In this document: piece by piece, positions 43,905 through 54,153 of the stretch | Layout: each line of letters starts with the position of its first letter | Numbering within the stretch: position 1 is the stretch's first letter | Source: Nannochloris sp. 'desiccata' | Taxonomy: Eukaryota > Chlorophyta > Trebouxiophyceae > Chlorellales > Chlorellaceae | Assembly: GCA_019044685.2 (NCBI GenBank) | Contig: JAGTXX020000015.1 | Coordinates: forward strand, 1,798,001-1,862,000 | DNA length: 64,000 bases | Direction: 5' to 3' | Notes under the pieces: generated by a model | Databases searched by the model: none | What the model was told of the DNA's origin: nothing | Seen by the model: the letters and a program-made list of their open reading frames with translations, nothing else | Position numbers and translations under genes: made by a program

Positions 43905-44219
43905 AGCTTTGTTTATAATCTGGAAATCAAACTCTGAAAATGGCAATGAAACAAAGAGTAATAGACTAAGCGAGGTAGATTCTTGACTTAATGTTCCTGA
44001 CTCTTGTTAATTAATTTAAATCCTGCATTTGTTTTTCGGTCAACGCTCGCTTCTGATCGTTTTTCTTACCTGTATTCGCTGCAGGTCGGCACCAATAGAA
44101 CATGGCTTCAATACACTATGGACTTTTTCACTGGGAAGTATCTTTGGAACCTGATTCAAGCCTCTCGACAGCAGCAGCCACCATCTAGAGTAGAAGACAG
44201 CGCTAAGAGACGGCACTAG
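43858..44219 (+). CDS. Small single-span membrane protein, unrecognised
   Basis: An 83-residue protein fits two exons, 43858-43974 and 44085-44219, with a 110-nt phase-0 intron (GTAGAT...CTGCAG). The start context is good (GAGATGGC). The N terminus is a membrane span with signal-anchor character (MACPLRVVLAMVSAFIALFI), followed by a polar linker and an aromatic segment WLQYTMDFFTGKYLWNL, then a basic end. This resembles tiny plant and algal organelle membrane proteins, but I cannot name a family. The donor is weak, so the join is uncertain. Confidence 0.5.
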
Positions 44220-44633
44220 CCAAACCCGCCAACGCCAATATTCTTCTTTAATTTTTTGTTTTACCCCGCCACCACCACCCTCGAGTACCCTGTATTTTCT
44301 ACGTTTGAAAATTGTATGTTATATATATCATGTTTTTACACCGAGAATCATTAAATATGAAGGAATCAAATACCATATCAGAGCTATTGATCGTTGATTT
44401 TGGTTTTCTCCAGTGTCGGCAGTCTGAAGAATAATCTTGAGAGAGGCTGGCTGTCAGTATAAACCAGAGAGTATATCGAAAAATGGGATATAATAAATCT
44501 TGGGAAGCATAGAATCAGAAAATAGAATGGCGCTCCGAAAGGGAGCGAAAGAATCAGGAAAGAAATAATGGAGAATCCTAAAGAAAGAAAAAAATAGCTG
44601 AATAAACGGATAATGTTTCTTTCATACTTTTTT
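44220..44633. other. Convergent 3' flanks
   Basis: This is AT-rich spacer between the small membrane protein gene and the LSD1-type gene. No feature is recognised. Confidence 0.5.
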
Positions 44634-45449
44634 TTATTTTACCCCTAGGGAAACATTTTGGATTTCATTACCACTTTCATCCAAACTAGGGGGATTCTCC
44701 ACCAGCACTGCTTGTACAGGCTTATTAATGGACGCTACTGCAGAGTCTTGACCCTGCTGCGGTTGGTAAGGGACTCCAGGCGGCCTTCCAGAATGATGGT
44801 TGCTTGGAGGATACAGCGCATGATGGTGTGGCGGTGGCTGGTGATGTGGACGTTGGGATGACGGCGGTGGCCTAGAAGCTAACGGCGTCACGTGGTTGCA
44901 TAAAGCGCACTTTACTGATTGGGCGCCAAAAGCGTACATGAGCGTGATTTGACATCCACCACAAACTACATGTCCAAGTTGATTGGCTTGCTGTGCATCA
45001 TTTAGAGTCTGACACAGTGAACATTGGACTTGCATAGCTCCTCGAGGGTACATTAAAACAGTACGACAGCTGTTGCACTGTAGCTGTGCCATGGTGTCTT
45101 GATTGACGGGAGGGGGGACAGGAGTGACGTGAGAACACCGAGCACAGCGTACATTTTGCGCACCCTGTAGCGGTGGAATTAAAGTTAGTATAATGACTAG
45201 AGAGAATTGCGAGAAATTTACCAGAGCATGTGCTATTAAATATGGAATAAGATGACAGCCTCACCTGTGGGTACATGAGAAGGATGCGACAACCACCGCA
45301 TATAATTTGGCTTTGGCTGCCTGCAATTGAGAAGATCTTCAGTCATACGAGGGGACTGCATTGCTATAATAAGTTTGAAACAAGTCTTCCGCCTTTGCCT
45401 TTGCAATAATTTTCGATCACTTACCAGGAGGTCGTGGTGGTGCCTGCAT
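44634..45449 (-). CDS. LSD1: LSD1-type zinc finger protein
   Basis: Three exons fit: 45425-45449, 45265-45320 and 44634-45164, giving 203 residues (introns 104 and 100 nt). It has three LSD1 zinc fingers of the CxxCRxxLMYPxGAxxVxCxxC type: CGGCRILLMYPQGAQNVRCA (first, split by an intron), CNSCRTVLMYPRGAMQVQCS and CGGCQITLMYAFGAQSVKCA. The His/Pro/Gln-rich C-terminal half is disordered. Plant LSD1/LOL proteins restrain or promote programmed cell death and bind metacaspases and bZIP factors; three fingers equals Arabidopsis LSD1. What the algal protein regulates is not known. Confidence 0.9.
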
Positions 45450-45831
45450 TTATAATTTCAGGCCTACTTTAGATCCTAGAAGACCTCTATGAAGCAAATT
45501 GCTTCGAATTAAGCGAGCTTTTGGAGTAGTGGGTTTGTTTTAACAGTTTGAAACTAACAAATTGCCGCAATTGCGGTGGTTTTAACCCGGACTGTTCACC
45601 TCAGATGTTGGAGATAGCTTTGAAATTTCTAAAATACCCCTCTGGCGTAGCGCATTGTTTATGTATATTGTCTCCGAGAGGCTTAAATTCACGGGCTAGA
45701 AAGGTGAATGACAGCCGTCGACATGTGACAACACCTCAAGTTTTTGCTTTCTTAATAGAAATAAAACGCCTTGGAAGCCCTGCAGGCATAACTAAACAAC
45801 TGTTTAACAACCTGGAAACGCTAACAAGGGC
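45450..45831. promoter_or_regulatory. Divergent upstream region
   Basis: This short divergent region lies between the LSD1-type gene and the next gene. An overlapping plus-strand frame (45548-45901) has no recognisable similarity. Confidence 0.4.
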
Positions 45832-46506
45832 ATGCCAACCACCCGTTCTCAAGCCCGCGCAGCTCCGAGAGCCCGCCGGGTTTCTCGCTCAACCACCATA
45901 AAAAAACACCAAAAAACAGTTAATAAACGCAAAGCCGAACAAAACACACCCTCTAAAGACTCTATTCTTATCAATAGAGCGCCTGTGCTTACTCTCTGGG
46001 CAGCGGTCGTTGCAGAACGTGAAGGATTCTCGTTTCAGGAAGGCCTGACATACGGGAGATGGGTTAGCGGCATGCTGGCACAAAGCAAAGGCCGCTCTCT
46101 CGGCATTTATGAAGCTCGTGAGAAGACTGAAGCTGAAAAAGAGGCCCGAAAACGCCGGGATGAACAGCTGGGAGTCCACCGGATCGATACTTTTGGCATG
46201 CATGTGCCGGTTGTAAAAGTCGCTGGGGGTGAAAATCATGCTGTAAGCGAAGGAAAGCCAATTGACCCTGGCTCAGTCTATTCCTACTTATTAAAGGCCT
46301 TTAAAGGTGACGAATCTACTTTGAACGCTGTTAAAGAGGCTATGCAAGCTTTGGCAGAGAGTATTCCAAAAGAACAACTTGAAGCGGGAAAGAGAACGTA
46401 TAATTTGTATGAACAATTCAGACCAGAGTGGAAGGGGTGGGGCGGTAAAGGGCACTTAGATTTGGATCTAATTCGAAACTTGGCCGGAAGTGAAGGCAAC
46501 GAGTAA
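45832..46506 (+). CDS. Conserved-looking unknown protein with bacterial resemblance
   Basis: This 224-residue single-exon protein has a basic Arg/Ser-rich N terminus (residues 1-40) that could be a nuclear or organelle signal. A compact region follows: RAPVLTLWAAVVAEREGFSF, LTYGRWVSGMLAQSKGRSLG, then a charged helix, HVPVVKVAGG and PIDPGSVYSYLLKAF. From memory, this block resembles uncharacterised bacterial and fungal proteins, but I cannot name the family or its function. There is no membrane span. The absence of introns and this resemblance leave transfer from bacteria possible. Confidence 0.65.
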   Translation: MPTTRSQARAAPRARRVSRSTTIKKHQKTVNKRKAEQNTPSKDSILINRAPVLTLWAAVVAEREGFSFQEGLTYGRWVSGMLAQSKGRSLGIYEAREKTEAEKEARKRRDEQLGVHRIDTFGMHVPVVKVAGGENHAVSEGKPIDPGSVYSYLLKAFKGDESTLNAVKEAMQALAESIPKEQLEAGKRTYNLYEQFRPEWKGWGGKGHLDLDLIRNLAGSEGNE

Positions 46507-46660
46507 AAAGGCAACGAGTTTGTTAAATATATGTCATTTACAAGCTACATAGTTAGTGTACAAAATTTGTCAAAAAAAAAACAGAACGAAAAACTAAAGA
46601 CAAAAACTTAAAAAAAAAAAGCAAAAGCAACATTTGATGCTTAGTTATATACATCATCTT

Positions 46661-48160
46661 CTATTCCTCCTCTTCCATGAACAAATTATATCCTGACTGT
46701 TCACAGGGCCCCTTTCTATCAGGGTCAAACACCACTCGATGGAACGCACCAGTCATTGAAGCGACAAATATAATACCTGGCTCATTTCCAAACGCTACGA
46801 TGCATTTGCTGTTATCTGGAAGACGGTATTGTGCCCAGGAACGCTCAGATGCTAAATAGGCACCCCCTACTTTATTAGGAACAAATCTCTGCAGGAAGCA
46901 ATGAGAAGAAAGGAAAGAAAATCAGAAGAGAATTTACTTTTTTTTTGTTTGTTTGTTTGTTTGTTTCCCCCAAAAATTACTTCCCGCTTGAAAATAAAAA
47001 TAAAAAATGAACACGGTTAAGGAGGTAGAAGAAACACACATACCGTGAGTGAAGAGATGGATTTCATCATAAGTCTTCCACTACTCGTCTTTGATGGCGA
47101 ACTTGCATATGAACCAGCTGCACTTCCACTTCCACTTCTTCCGTCTAATTGTGGCTCTGCCCAAACCTCTTCACCAGCACCACTCGCCGCTCCACCACCA
47201 CCACCACTACCCGCAGCAGGAGCGCTTACTTTATCTGTCAAATTAAACACATGTACAGTTCCTTTATCACTCGTGACCGCCAACCATTCAGGCAATCCAT
47301 TCATCTCTACCCCCGCTTGACCACCTGAACCGCTACTTCCACGGCCGCTCCCTGTTGTTGCTGCGGCAGTGCTACGACTAAAAGCAAGGCTATAAATTCT
47401 AGCAGGATCGCTTCCTCTCCTTAGTTCTCTCACTTTTACCCCATCAAGAGTGCTAAAAACACGAATTAAAGTCCCTTTTTCAGAAGCTGTCGCTACATAT
47501 TTGCCATTGTGAGATAAGGCCAGAGCAGAGACAGGGCTATCATGTGCTTTAATAACTTTTATTTTTTTCGTATCTAGTAGCTCGACTCTCACCTCTCCTA
47601 CATGCAGTCCAGGACACGCTAGGACAGTAGCTTCTTCTGAAGGGGACAACGCCAAGAAGCCTTCTGGATTTAATGTTGTTTCAATGCACTGCAAATGCCG
47701 GAGGTCGGCAATGTCATAAAGAAAAACTTTCTGTTCTAAAGCCACGGCTATACGATTATTCCTTAGCCTGACTGCCCGGACTGGGGTCGTGAATGCGAGT
47801 TCTCCTATAGCGCGTTTTTGATGGTCGTCCCAGATCATAACTTTGTTGGGCGGGTATTTTGGAATGGGGCCACCGCCGACAAGAGCCACCAGATTTGATC
47901 GGAAGAGCATTTCAGCTATGGCTACACCTTCAGCGTCAAATTGACGACGATACTGCAAGAATTAAATGCGTGATAAGGTGGTATTCGCCAAAGTATACAA
48001 AAAGAGTTTTTGAAATTAATTAATTCCTCACAAATTCAGAGAATGGCACCGTGGTGAAGACGCGAAACCCATTTGTGAGAGCTATACTGAAACAACCCGC
48101 ATCTTGGTTGAACGACACCGAAATAAGGTTCTTCAAAGGCCTCCTTGGTTGAAACGACAT
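46661..48160 (-). CDS. ATG18: ATG18/WIPI-type PROPPIN
   Basis: Three exons fit: 48032-48160, 47044-47952 and 46661-46888, giving 421 residues (introns 79 and 155 nt, phase 0). PROPPINs are seven-bladed WD proteins that bind PI3P/PI(3,5)P2 at the forming autophagosome and vacuole. Visible features are SVSFNQDAGCFSIALTNGFR, NLVALVGGG, NKVMIWDD, SPVSALALSHNGKYVATASE, GTLIRVFST and LRRG in the place of the lipid-binding FRRG. The last exon completes the propeller with WAQYRLPDNSKCIVAFG. A Gly/Ser insert lies in blade six. LRRG keeps both arginines. Confidence 0.9.
46944..46966. repeat. TTTG microsatellite
   Basis: About five TTTG units follow a T run; on the coding strand it is CAAA inside the second ATG18 intron. 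Confidence 0.7.
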
Positions 48161-48442
48161 GTTTAAGTGGATTGATCTGGTTTAAGTTTACTTTTCAAGA
48201 ACGACCTTGCTGCCTCAACCGCAAACACATGTCATTTCAAGAATTATCTAGATTTTTAAAATGTACTGTCGAACGCCAGGGGGCGGTATTTAAGGATTTC
48301 CCAAGAGAACTTCCAGCTCAGCTCTCAAGGCCAGCGCCCAGCTGAGCCACTCTCTTACTTCTTTCTCTCCTTACACTCTATCTACTCGATGCATGAAAGC
48401 AATCACATTCATTACTATCACGACACACTACAAATAACAAAT

Positions 48443-50764
48443 TTACCATTCTGCAAACTCATCTGCCTCTTCCTTGGCCAATTTCTTCGCGCCCAACTTC
48501 ATCCCACCACCACCAACCGTCGCCCTTGCACCTGCCACACCGCCACCTCTAGCACCGGCAACCACAGGCTTCCTCGTTGCAGCACCAGTCGCATGCTTAC
48601 TACTGATTACAGTTACTTTTGACAGCTTTTTACGTGCCTCCATCTCAGCAGCCATCGCATCTACCATGTCCTCCAGGGGATCATCGTCATCTCCCCACCC
48701 ACTCCCACCTACATCCGCACTGATAGGCTCTTCAGCTGCCTCTGCAGCTCTACTAGAAGTGCGTGAAGGTACAGATCCAAAATTACCGTCATCATCATCC
48801 CACCCTTGAGTAATTTTCTGAGAAATTGAGGGGGCAGAGGGTTGAGATGATGTAGCAGGAGCGGTGTATCCAGCACCACCGCCACCCCCACTAGTGCTAC
48901 TCCTGCCCAAGCCAGTCGCTGATGTTGCCCTCGCCGGTTGACTTTGGTGCACTGATGCCACATCAGTAGCACCACCAGATTTCGATACGAGTGAACTCAC
49001 AGCCCATCCAAAGCCAGTTAATAAACTGCCTCCTGTGCTGGCCCCACCGCCTGAACTATTGATCGCTCCATTACCACCAGCAGTAGCAGATGCTGCAGCT
49101 TTTTCTTCCATATCTCTACTATTCTTTTGTAAAGTACCTAAGAATTGCTCTAAACACTGTAAAGCTGAGCTTCGTACTTCCTGAACTGGGTCAACACAAA
49201 GAGGTCCGACCATTGGGACAACCCTGACCGCAACGTCTTCGGCTCCATGATGCTTTGCAGTGCTCATAACAGCACGTAATCCAGCAGCTCGTGCTGGAGG
49301 GAATGGATCTTTCAACGCGCGGGTAAATGCGTTTAATAGAACTTTCTTGCAAGTCGCGTCTGGTAACTGAGGGGCCAAATTGCCCAATAGTACGGTTGTA
49401 TTGGCTCTGATGGCTGGTTCCTCATCGACCTGTAACTTTGCCAAATGTTTCAATAAACTTTGATTTAATGTTTTTTGACTTAATTTGGGACCTAATACAA
49501 CCATACTTTTCAAAGTAAGCTCTCGTAAATAAGGATTTGCGTCACCAAAGCCGGTTTGGACATTTGGATAGATTTGACCTTCAACCAGGGCAGCAGGCAA
49601 AGCATGGCCAAAGGAAGAAATATTTTCTAATAAACCCCGTCGAATTCCTCGATCATTGGAGGCAAATAATTTTGTAAGTATAGGAAGTACTTGTTTCGAT
49701 CTTTCTTCCTCAGACATGCCTTCTCCTATCGCAAGCAAAGAGCCGAGCGCCATAGGTGGGGCACCGCCAAATTCCAAGGCAGCTGCTAATAAAGGCAAAA
49801 GTTTGCGCTGTGCTACAGGTACCGGAACAGAAGGTAACATCGAAGGCAACTTCTTAAAAAATGAATCTCGTTCTACACTATCTTTTAACGCCAAGTTCTC
49901 TATAAATACCATCATATCCCCTAATTTACTTTTTAAAACTCCTGCCTCGAGAACTTTAATGACATTCAATCTACGGGAAGCTGTACTAGCGAGTAGTTTC
50001 TGATAGTACGGTAACAGATTTTTGGGGATATTATCCGTCACGCGTAAATCTTCAGTTCTGGCAAGAGAACTTCCAGAATAGACTTCTTGGATCAAACAAC
50101 CTAGACCCCAGGCGTCCACCGACCATTCGGGTGAGGTCCGCACTGCGTCCCAGTTTTGTTTGCCCACCTCCCCTGGTTTATACTGCGCTGCAACCATCCA
50201 GGAGGCAGCACTTAATGGAATATCTGCACCTATACCAACAGGCCAATCTCTGTGTTCAGTCACTAGATCAAAACCATGTAAGCGCCAGTCAAGTCCCTCG
50301 GTGACCACAACCGAAGCTGAACAAACATTACCGTGGATTAGTTTACAGTCGTTATTAACGAAGGATAACGCAGACATGACCTGGTGGAGACCCATAGCGA
50401 GGTATTGGTCACGTTGCGGGCCGGATAATCCTAGAGAGCGGAGGGTAGGGACTAGGGGGGAGGCTGCTTCAGTGACGAGGTACACGACATGCTCCCCACG
50501 TTCTTCTGTTTCAACAGCGTCTTTGAAGGCTAATATGTTTGGATGGCGGAGGGTACGAAGTCTTTTGACACCATTACGTGCTGATCTTAATCTTGGCTCG
50601 TCTTTATTTACTGCTGAGATTCTAAATACAGAGCAAGGAGAGTCATCGGCTGTGAGGGTGCCGCGGTAGTGAGTCCATTGACCCCAGGCTGAAGAATGAG
50701 GCTCTCCAAGTTCAAAAGGGAGGACAACACCCCCTCCAACAAGCGATGTGAGCTTTGCAAACAT
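48443..50764 (-). CDS. SCYL1: SCY1-like pseudokinase
   Basis: This 773-residue protein starts at the first ATG (50764); open frame above has none. The N-terminal kinase-like domain lacks catalytic motifs: HGNVCSASV replaces HRD and GFDLV replaces DFG, as in SCYL proteins. HEAT repeats follow (about 325-545; LPLLAAALEFGG, RELTLKSMVVLG, IRANTTVLLGNLAPQLP), then a Ser/Gly/Ala-rich region and a short acidic/aromatic end (EEADEFAEW). SCYL1 binds COPI and tethers golgins in retrograde Golgi-to-ER traffic; family members also aid tRNA export. Minus-strand TGTAA lies at 48371-48375. Confidence 0.9.
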   Translation of the reverse strand: MFAKLTSLVGGGVVLPFELGEPHSSAWGQWTHYRGTLTADDSPCSVFRISAVNKDEPRLRSARNGVKRLRTLRHPNILAFKDAVETEERGEHVVYLVTEAASPLVPTLRSLGLSGPQRDQYLAMGLHQVMSALSFVNNDCKLIHGNVCSASVVVTEGLDWRLHGFDLVTEHRDWPVGIGADIPLSAASWMVAAQYKPGEVGKQNWDAVRTSPEWSVDAWGLGCLIQEVYSGSSLARTEDLRVTDNIPKNLLPYYQKLLASTASRRLNVIKVLEAGVLKSKLGDMMVFIENLALKDSVERDSFFKKLPSMLPSVPVPVAQRKLLPLLAAALEFGGAPPMALGSLLAIGEGMSEEERSKQVLPILTKLFASNDRGIRRGLLENISSFGHALPAALVEGQIYPNVQTGFGDANPYLRELTLKSMVVLGPKLSQKTLNQSLLKHLAKLQVDEEPAIRANTTVLLGNLAPQLPDATCKKVLLNAFTRALKDPFPPARAAGLRAVMSTAKHHGAEDVAVRVVPMVGPLCVDPVQEVRSSALQCLEQFLGTLQKNSRDMEEKAAASATAGGNGAINSSGGGASTGGSLLTGFGWAVSSLVSKSGGATDVASVHQSQPARATSATGLGRSSTSGGGGGAGYTAPATSSQPSAPSISQKITQGWDDDDGNFGSVPSRTSSRAAEAAEEPISADVGGSGWGDDDDPLEDMVDAMAAEMEARKKLSKVTVISSKHATGAATRKPVVAGARGGGVAGARATVGGGGMKLGAKKLAKEEADEFAEW

Positions 50765-51164
50765 GCCTATGCTTGAAAATAAAGCCCGATTTTGATGTTT
50801 AGTGAACAATAAAAATAAAAATAATAATCAATTGGCAGTTGAGCGATGTGGGCAACGGTTGGCAAATTGGTAGAACACGCAGCTATGCTCGCGCAGGTAA
50901 AACTCTGATCAACTTTCAAGGAATTATATTGACGAAGTGATAACGAGGAATGTGGTTGCTAAATAATAAAGAATCAAATAGTTGCGGATGCACAAAAAAT
51001 TCGCGCAGCGGCTGATGAGCGTTTTGTCAAATTAAAAGAAAATCTCTGCGTTTTGCGGGTGCGGAATATTCAGTTGATAAATAAGCAACAAAACCTGTGG
51101 CTGATACGGGCTTCAGCAGTCCTTGGCGCTGAAGATTTCACAATTCCAATATAAGCAAAAAGTC
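50765..51164. promoter_or_regulatory. Divergent upstream region, SCYL1 / TLC-type gene
   Basis: This gap holds two divergent promoters. A short stretch at 50858-50874 resembles a tRNA A box but lacks the rest of a tRNA. Confidence 0.4.
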
Positions 51165-52017
51165 ATGAAGCCTGCGTGTCTTCTTCATGATAAAGCCAAC
51201 CTTCTTCTGCTGCCCATTCTGGGATCTCTGACAGCAGCAGGTGCGTAGATCTCCTCTGACTGGGACCATACACCCTGTGAACACGCTTGAAATTGAATTT
51301 CCGCTGTCCGCCGGTCTTCCCTTCCCCGCTATCCCTCTACAAAAAAAAAAAAAAAAATAATCCTCGCTATTTTCTCTTAATATACTCTCTACAGGCTTAT
51401 TAGGGTATGCCGACCCTGCCAAGGTCACTATCTTATTCACCTGGTATATATTAGCTGATTTTGCTTGGATCTTAGTAGAACCCAGTGCAGTTCCGTCGCT
51501 CCCCAATGTGATTTTATTGCACCATGTAGTCACCTTTATTCTACTCTGTTTCCCTCTAAAATACAATCATTTAGCTCTCTTCACGTGCTGGGATGGTATT
51601 TGCGAAATAAACACGTTCTTCTTGATTGCTCGTCGGCAATGGAAATCGTATCGCCGTCCGCTCTCATTCTTGTACTGGGCTACTTTCTTCCCTTTAAGAA
51701 TCTTTCTTTACCCTTATATGTTGATTGTGTTCTACACATCAATGAAGCAGCATAACCATTCAACGTGGGAGTTACTCACTGTGTGTGGCTGTCAGGCGGG
51801 ATTAATTGGGTTCAATGTGATGCTGCTGGCGCTCAGTGTTGGCAACTGGAAAAAAAGAGCTAGCGGCGGGGGTAATAAATCTTCAAAATTAAGCCCATCG
51901 CCGGCGGCATCTCCAGGAGATGAAGCTGTAGGGAAAAGAGAGAAGCAAAGAGTAGCTTCAGGGAGTACTGTCCATGTCAGGGCAACACGATCCTCACAGC
52001 GAGTATCAACACTGTAA
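51165..52017 (+). CDS. TLC-domain-like membrane protein
   Basis: Two exons fit: 51165-51240 and 51395-52017, with a 154-nt phase-1 intron containing an A17 run (51341-51357), giving 232 residues. Several membrane spans are seen: ILFTWYILADFAWILVEP, NVILLHHVVTFILLCFPL, FYWATFF-type and TVCGCQAGLIGFNVMLLALS. The HH in ILLHHVVTF, the GICEINTFFLIAR segment and the spacing match TLC (TRAM-LAG1-CLN8) proteins such as TMEM136/TLCD. The C-terminal 55 residues are basic and polar. These proteins affect lipid composition or sensing; the role here is unknown. The 5' exon is the least certain part. Confidence 0.7.
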
Positions 52018-52386
52018 CTGAAAGCTTAATTAGAAACGCTCCGGCGTTACGCTAATTGAAAAGTAGTTCGTTTTTTCTTACATTTTATTGGATTAGACAC
52101 TTTTTTAACTTTTGTGTTTTTGGTTAATTTCCAGCAATTATTTCCGGGGGTTTGCTCTTCATGTTAAAGTATATATATCGAGATTATTTTTTTCCATGTC
52201 CAGTTTTTCTATTTGACGTTGTACATGATGCTCAAGCTATTCTTACCCTGCGCTTTTCCTTTTCTTAGACGTATCGAAATAATATTAACAAATCTTACTA
52301 TTGAAAAAACAAAAAGAAGGAGGAAAGAAAGAAAGAAAAAGGCCTGGAACAAACGCCGCCGACCGTTTTCCAATTTTGTTATATCT
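52018..52386. other. Convergent 3' flanks
   Basis: This is AT-rich spacer between the TLC-type gene and the BtuF-like gene. No feature is recognised. Confidence 0.5.
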
Positions 52387-53545
52387 TTATTCCCACTTCT
52401 CTGCTGGGAATCGAGGTGGACAGACTTCTGGAATATTGTACAGCACAGACACAAGCCATTCCAAAGCATCTACCAATCTCGGCCCAGGTCTATTGAACAT
52501 CTGCAGCATGGAAATAGTATAACCATCGATTAAACTTTCCTGAAGAAGAAGAAGGACGCCGGGAGAAAAAATTAACAAGTTCTCTTCTTACCTGATTGCC
52601 ATCAACGACCCATACATTCCCTTCTTTGACCGCTCTCAACTCCTTCCACCACGCATTTTCTACCAACGCAGGCATTTCACGCTTCGTTCTGGGTATATCA
52701 AAACCACAACAGGCAACCACGATAAGGCCAGGGTCTAGAGCAACAAAATCCTCGGGTGGTACTGTAAATGAAGGACCAGCTCCGAGATTACGCCCTTTAG
52801 GACCGACAACAATACCATTAGTAGTATCACTACCCTTAGCATCGACACCACTGGTATCGTATCTACAAGGGTTTAGAGGATGCAATGCCCCCGCCATCTC
52901 GATAATTTCTGGGGTCCAGTGCCCACCACAGAAAATGGGGACAGTCCACTCTAAGAACCCTATTTTCGTACCATTACTATTGTCATCTGCATTGTTTTGC
53001 TCTTTCTTTGCATTGGATGCAGTGTTCATAGCGTTGTTAATTCGTTGTTTCAATTTTGCAACAGCGGCGTCTCCTGCTGCTTCCAAGCCAAGTGCACTCG
53101 CCACACGGCGGAGATCCCTTAAAACTTCAGAGACTGAACACGGATTTGTATCCACTAAGACAGGTTTGGGGGACATTCCAGAGGTTATATCTTCGACTAA
53201 ACAGTAATCAACAGAGCATACCTTGCAGAGAGATTGAGTGACAATCACGTCTGGCTTTAATTTGATTAAGAGCTCTTTATCGACACTGTATAACCCGTTT
53301 CCTGCTGCGAGCTGTTCGCGGACTTGTCTATCGATATCTTCAGAGGTTGTCGATTGGATTTTAGAGGCCGTGAGCATAGGTAAGTTGCCGTAATCTTCAG
53401 GCCAGTCACACTCGTGGCTGCGACCAACGAGTTTGACATTTATTTTTGTGTCTCCTGCTTCGTGCTGAGCTTCTTCGAGAACGGAATGGATTAATTCCGT
53501 TGCACTAGGTAACAGTGAGACAACGCGTATAGACTTTGAAGACAT
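52387..53545 (-). CDS. BtuF-like periplasmic-binding-protein fold (cobalamin/metal-chelate type)
   Basis: Two exons fit: 52592-53545 and 52387-52500, with a 91-nt phase-0 intron, giving 355 residues; the first ATG is 53545. It matches the BtuF-like Peripla_BP_2 group: RVVSLLPSATELI, VGRSHECDWPEDYGNLPMLT, LKPDVIVTQSLCKVC, FLEWTVPIFCGGHWTPEIIE and, across the intron, WVVDGNQMFNRPGPRLVDAL. Bacterial BtuF hands vitamin B12 to an ABC importer. No signal peptide or lipobox is seen, so a soluble intracellular protein is likely, and the ligand is unknown. The family is common in cyanobacteria and bacteria, so a plastid or bacterial origin is plausible. Confidence 0.82.
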
Positions 53546-54153
53546 ATTTGATTTGAAGACAGCGACGGCACTGGCGGCGGCAAAGATTATAACGTTGTTT
53601 TCGATGTTGGCCAAAGCGTGAGAAATCCTATGGTCCAAGATATGAAACGCAGTCTTAATCCAAATAGAAAGGGTTTAACGGTCTGATCTCTATCTATTAC
53701 GGCCCCCTTTAGTTAAGATGGAAGACGAAATTAGATCAAGCAAGTGTCTGTTTAAAGTTCTTCGCTCTGAAGCGAAGATGGGTTAATTCAGTGGATGCAA
53801 AAGTGCTCTGTGTACCCGATCTTGCAGGAATATTAATAATAGGTTGCAATGAAATTAAAGTCGACTCGGAGTGGCTCACGGAAATATGACAACGCACAAA
53901 GTTGGGCACAAAGTTGTTGAGCAATGCAAACAATTCATCGTTAAATTAATTTTGACATCAATGATACGTAACTCTATATACTATCTCAAGTCTCAATTAA
54001 GTGCAGGTGGTATTCGTATTCACCTGCTTAACAAACTTCCTTGATCACTTTAAATTTTAATTTAAACAACAATGGCTTGTTCTAAAGCTGTTTAACCTGC
54101 TTCGCGCATCACATCATTGTGTAAAACACGTTTGTGTACGTACTTAAATTAAA
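53546..54153. promoter_or_regulatory. Divergent upstream region, BtuF-like / MON2
   Basis: This divergent gap holds the promoters of the BtuF-like and MON2 genes. The minus-strand frame stays open to 53638 without an ATG. No RNA gene or repeat is recognised. Confidence 0.4.

Noticed and set aside
50850..50920. Possible second tRNA gene near an A-box-like sequence
   Set aside because: No B box and no pairable acceptor, anticodon and T stems could be drawn.
51341..51357. A17 run as a retroposed poly(A) tail
   Set aside because: It lies inside a well-fitting intron with no retroposed gene or duplication next to it.
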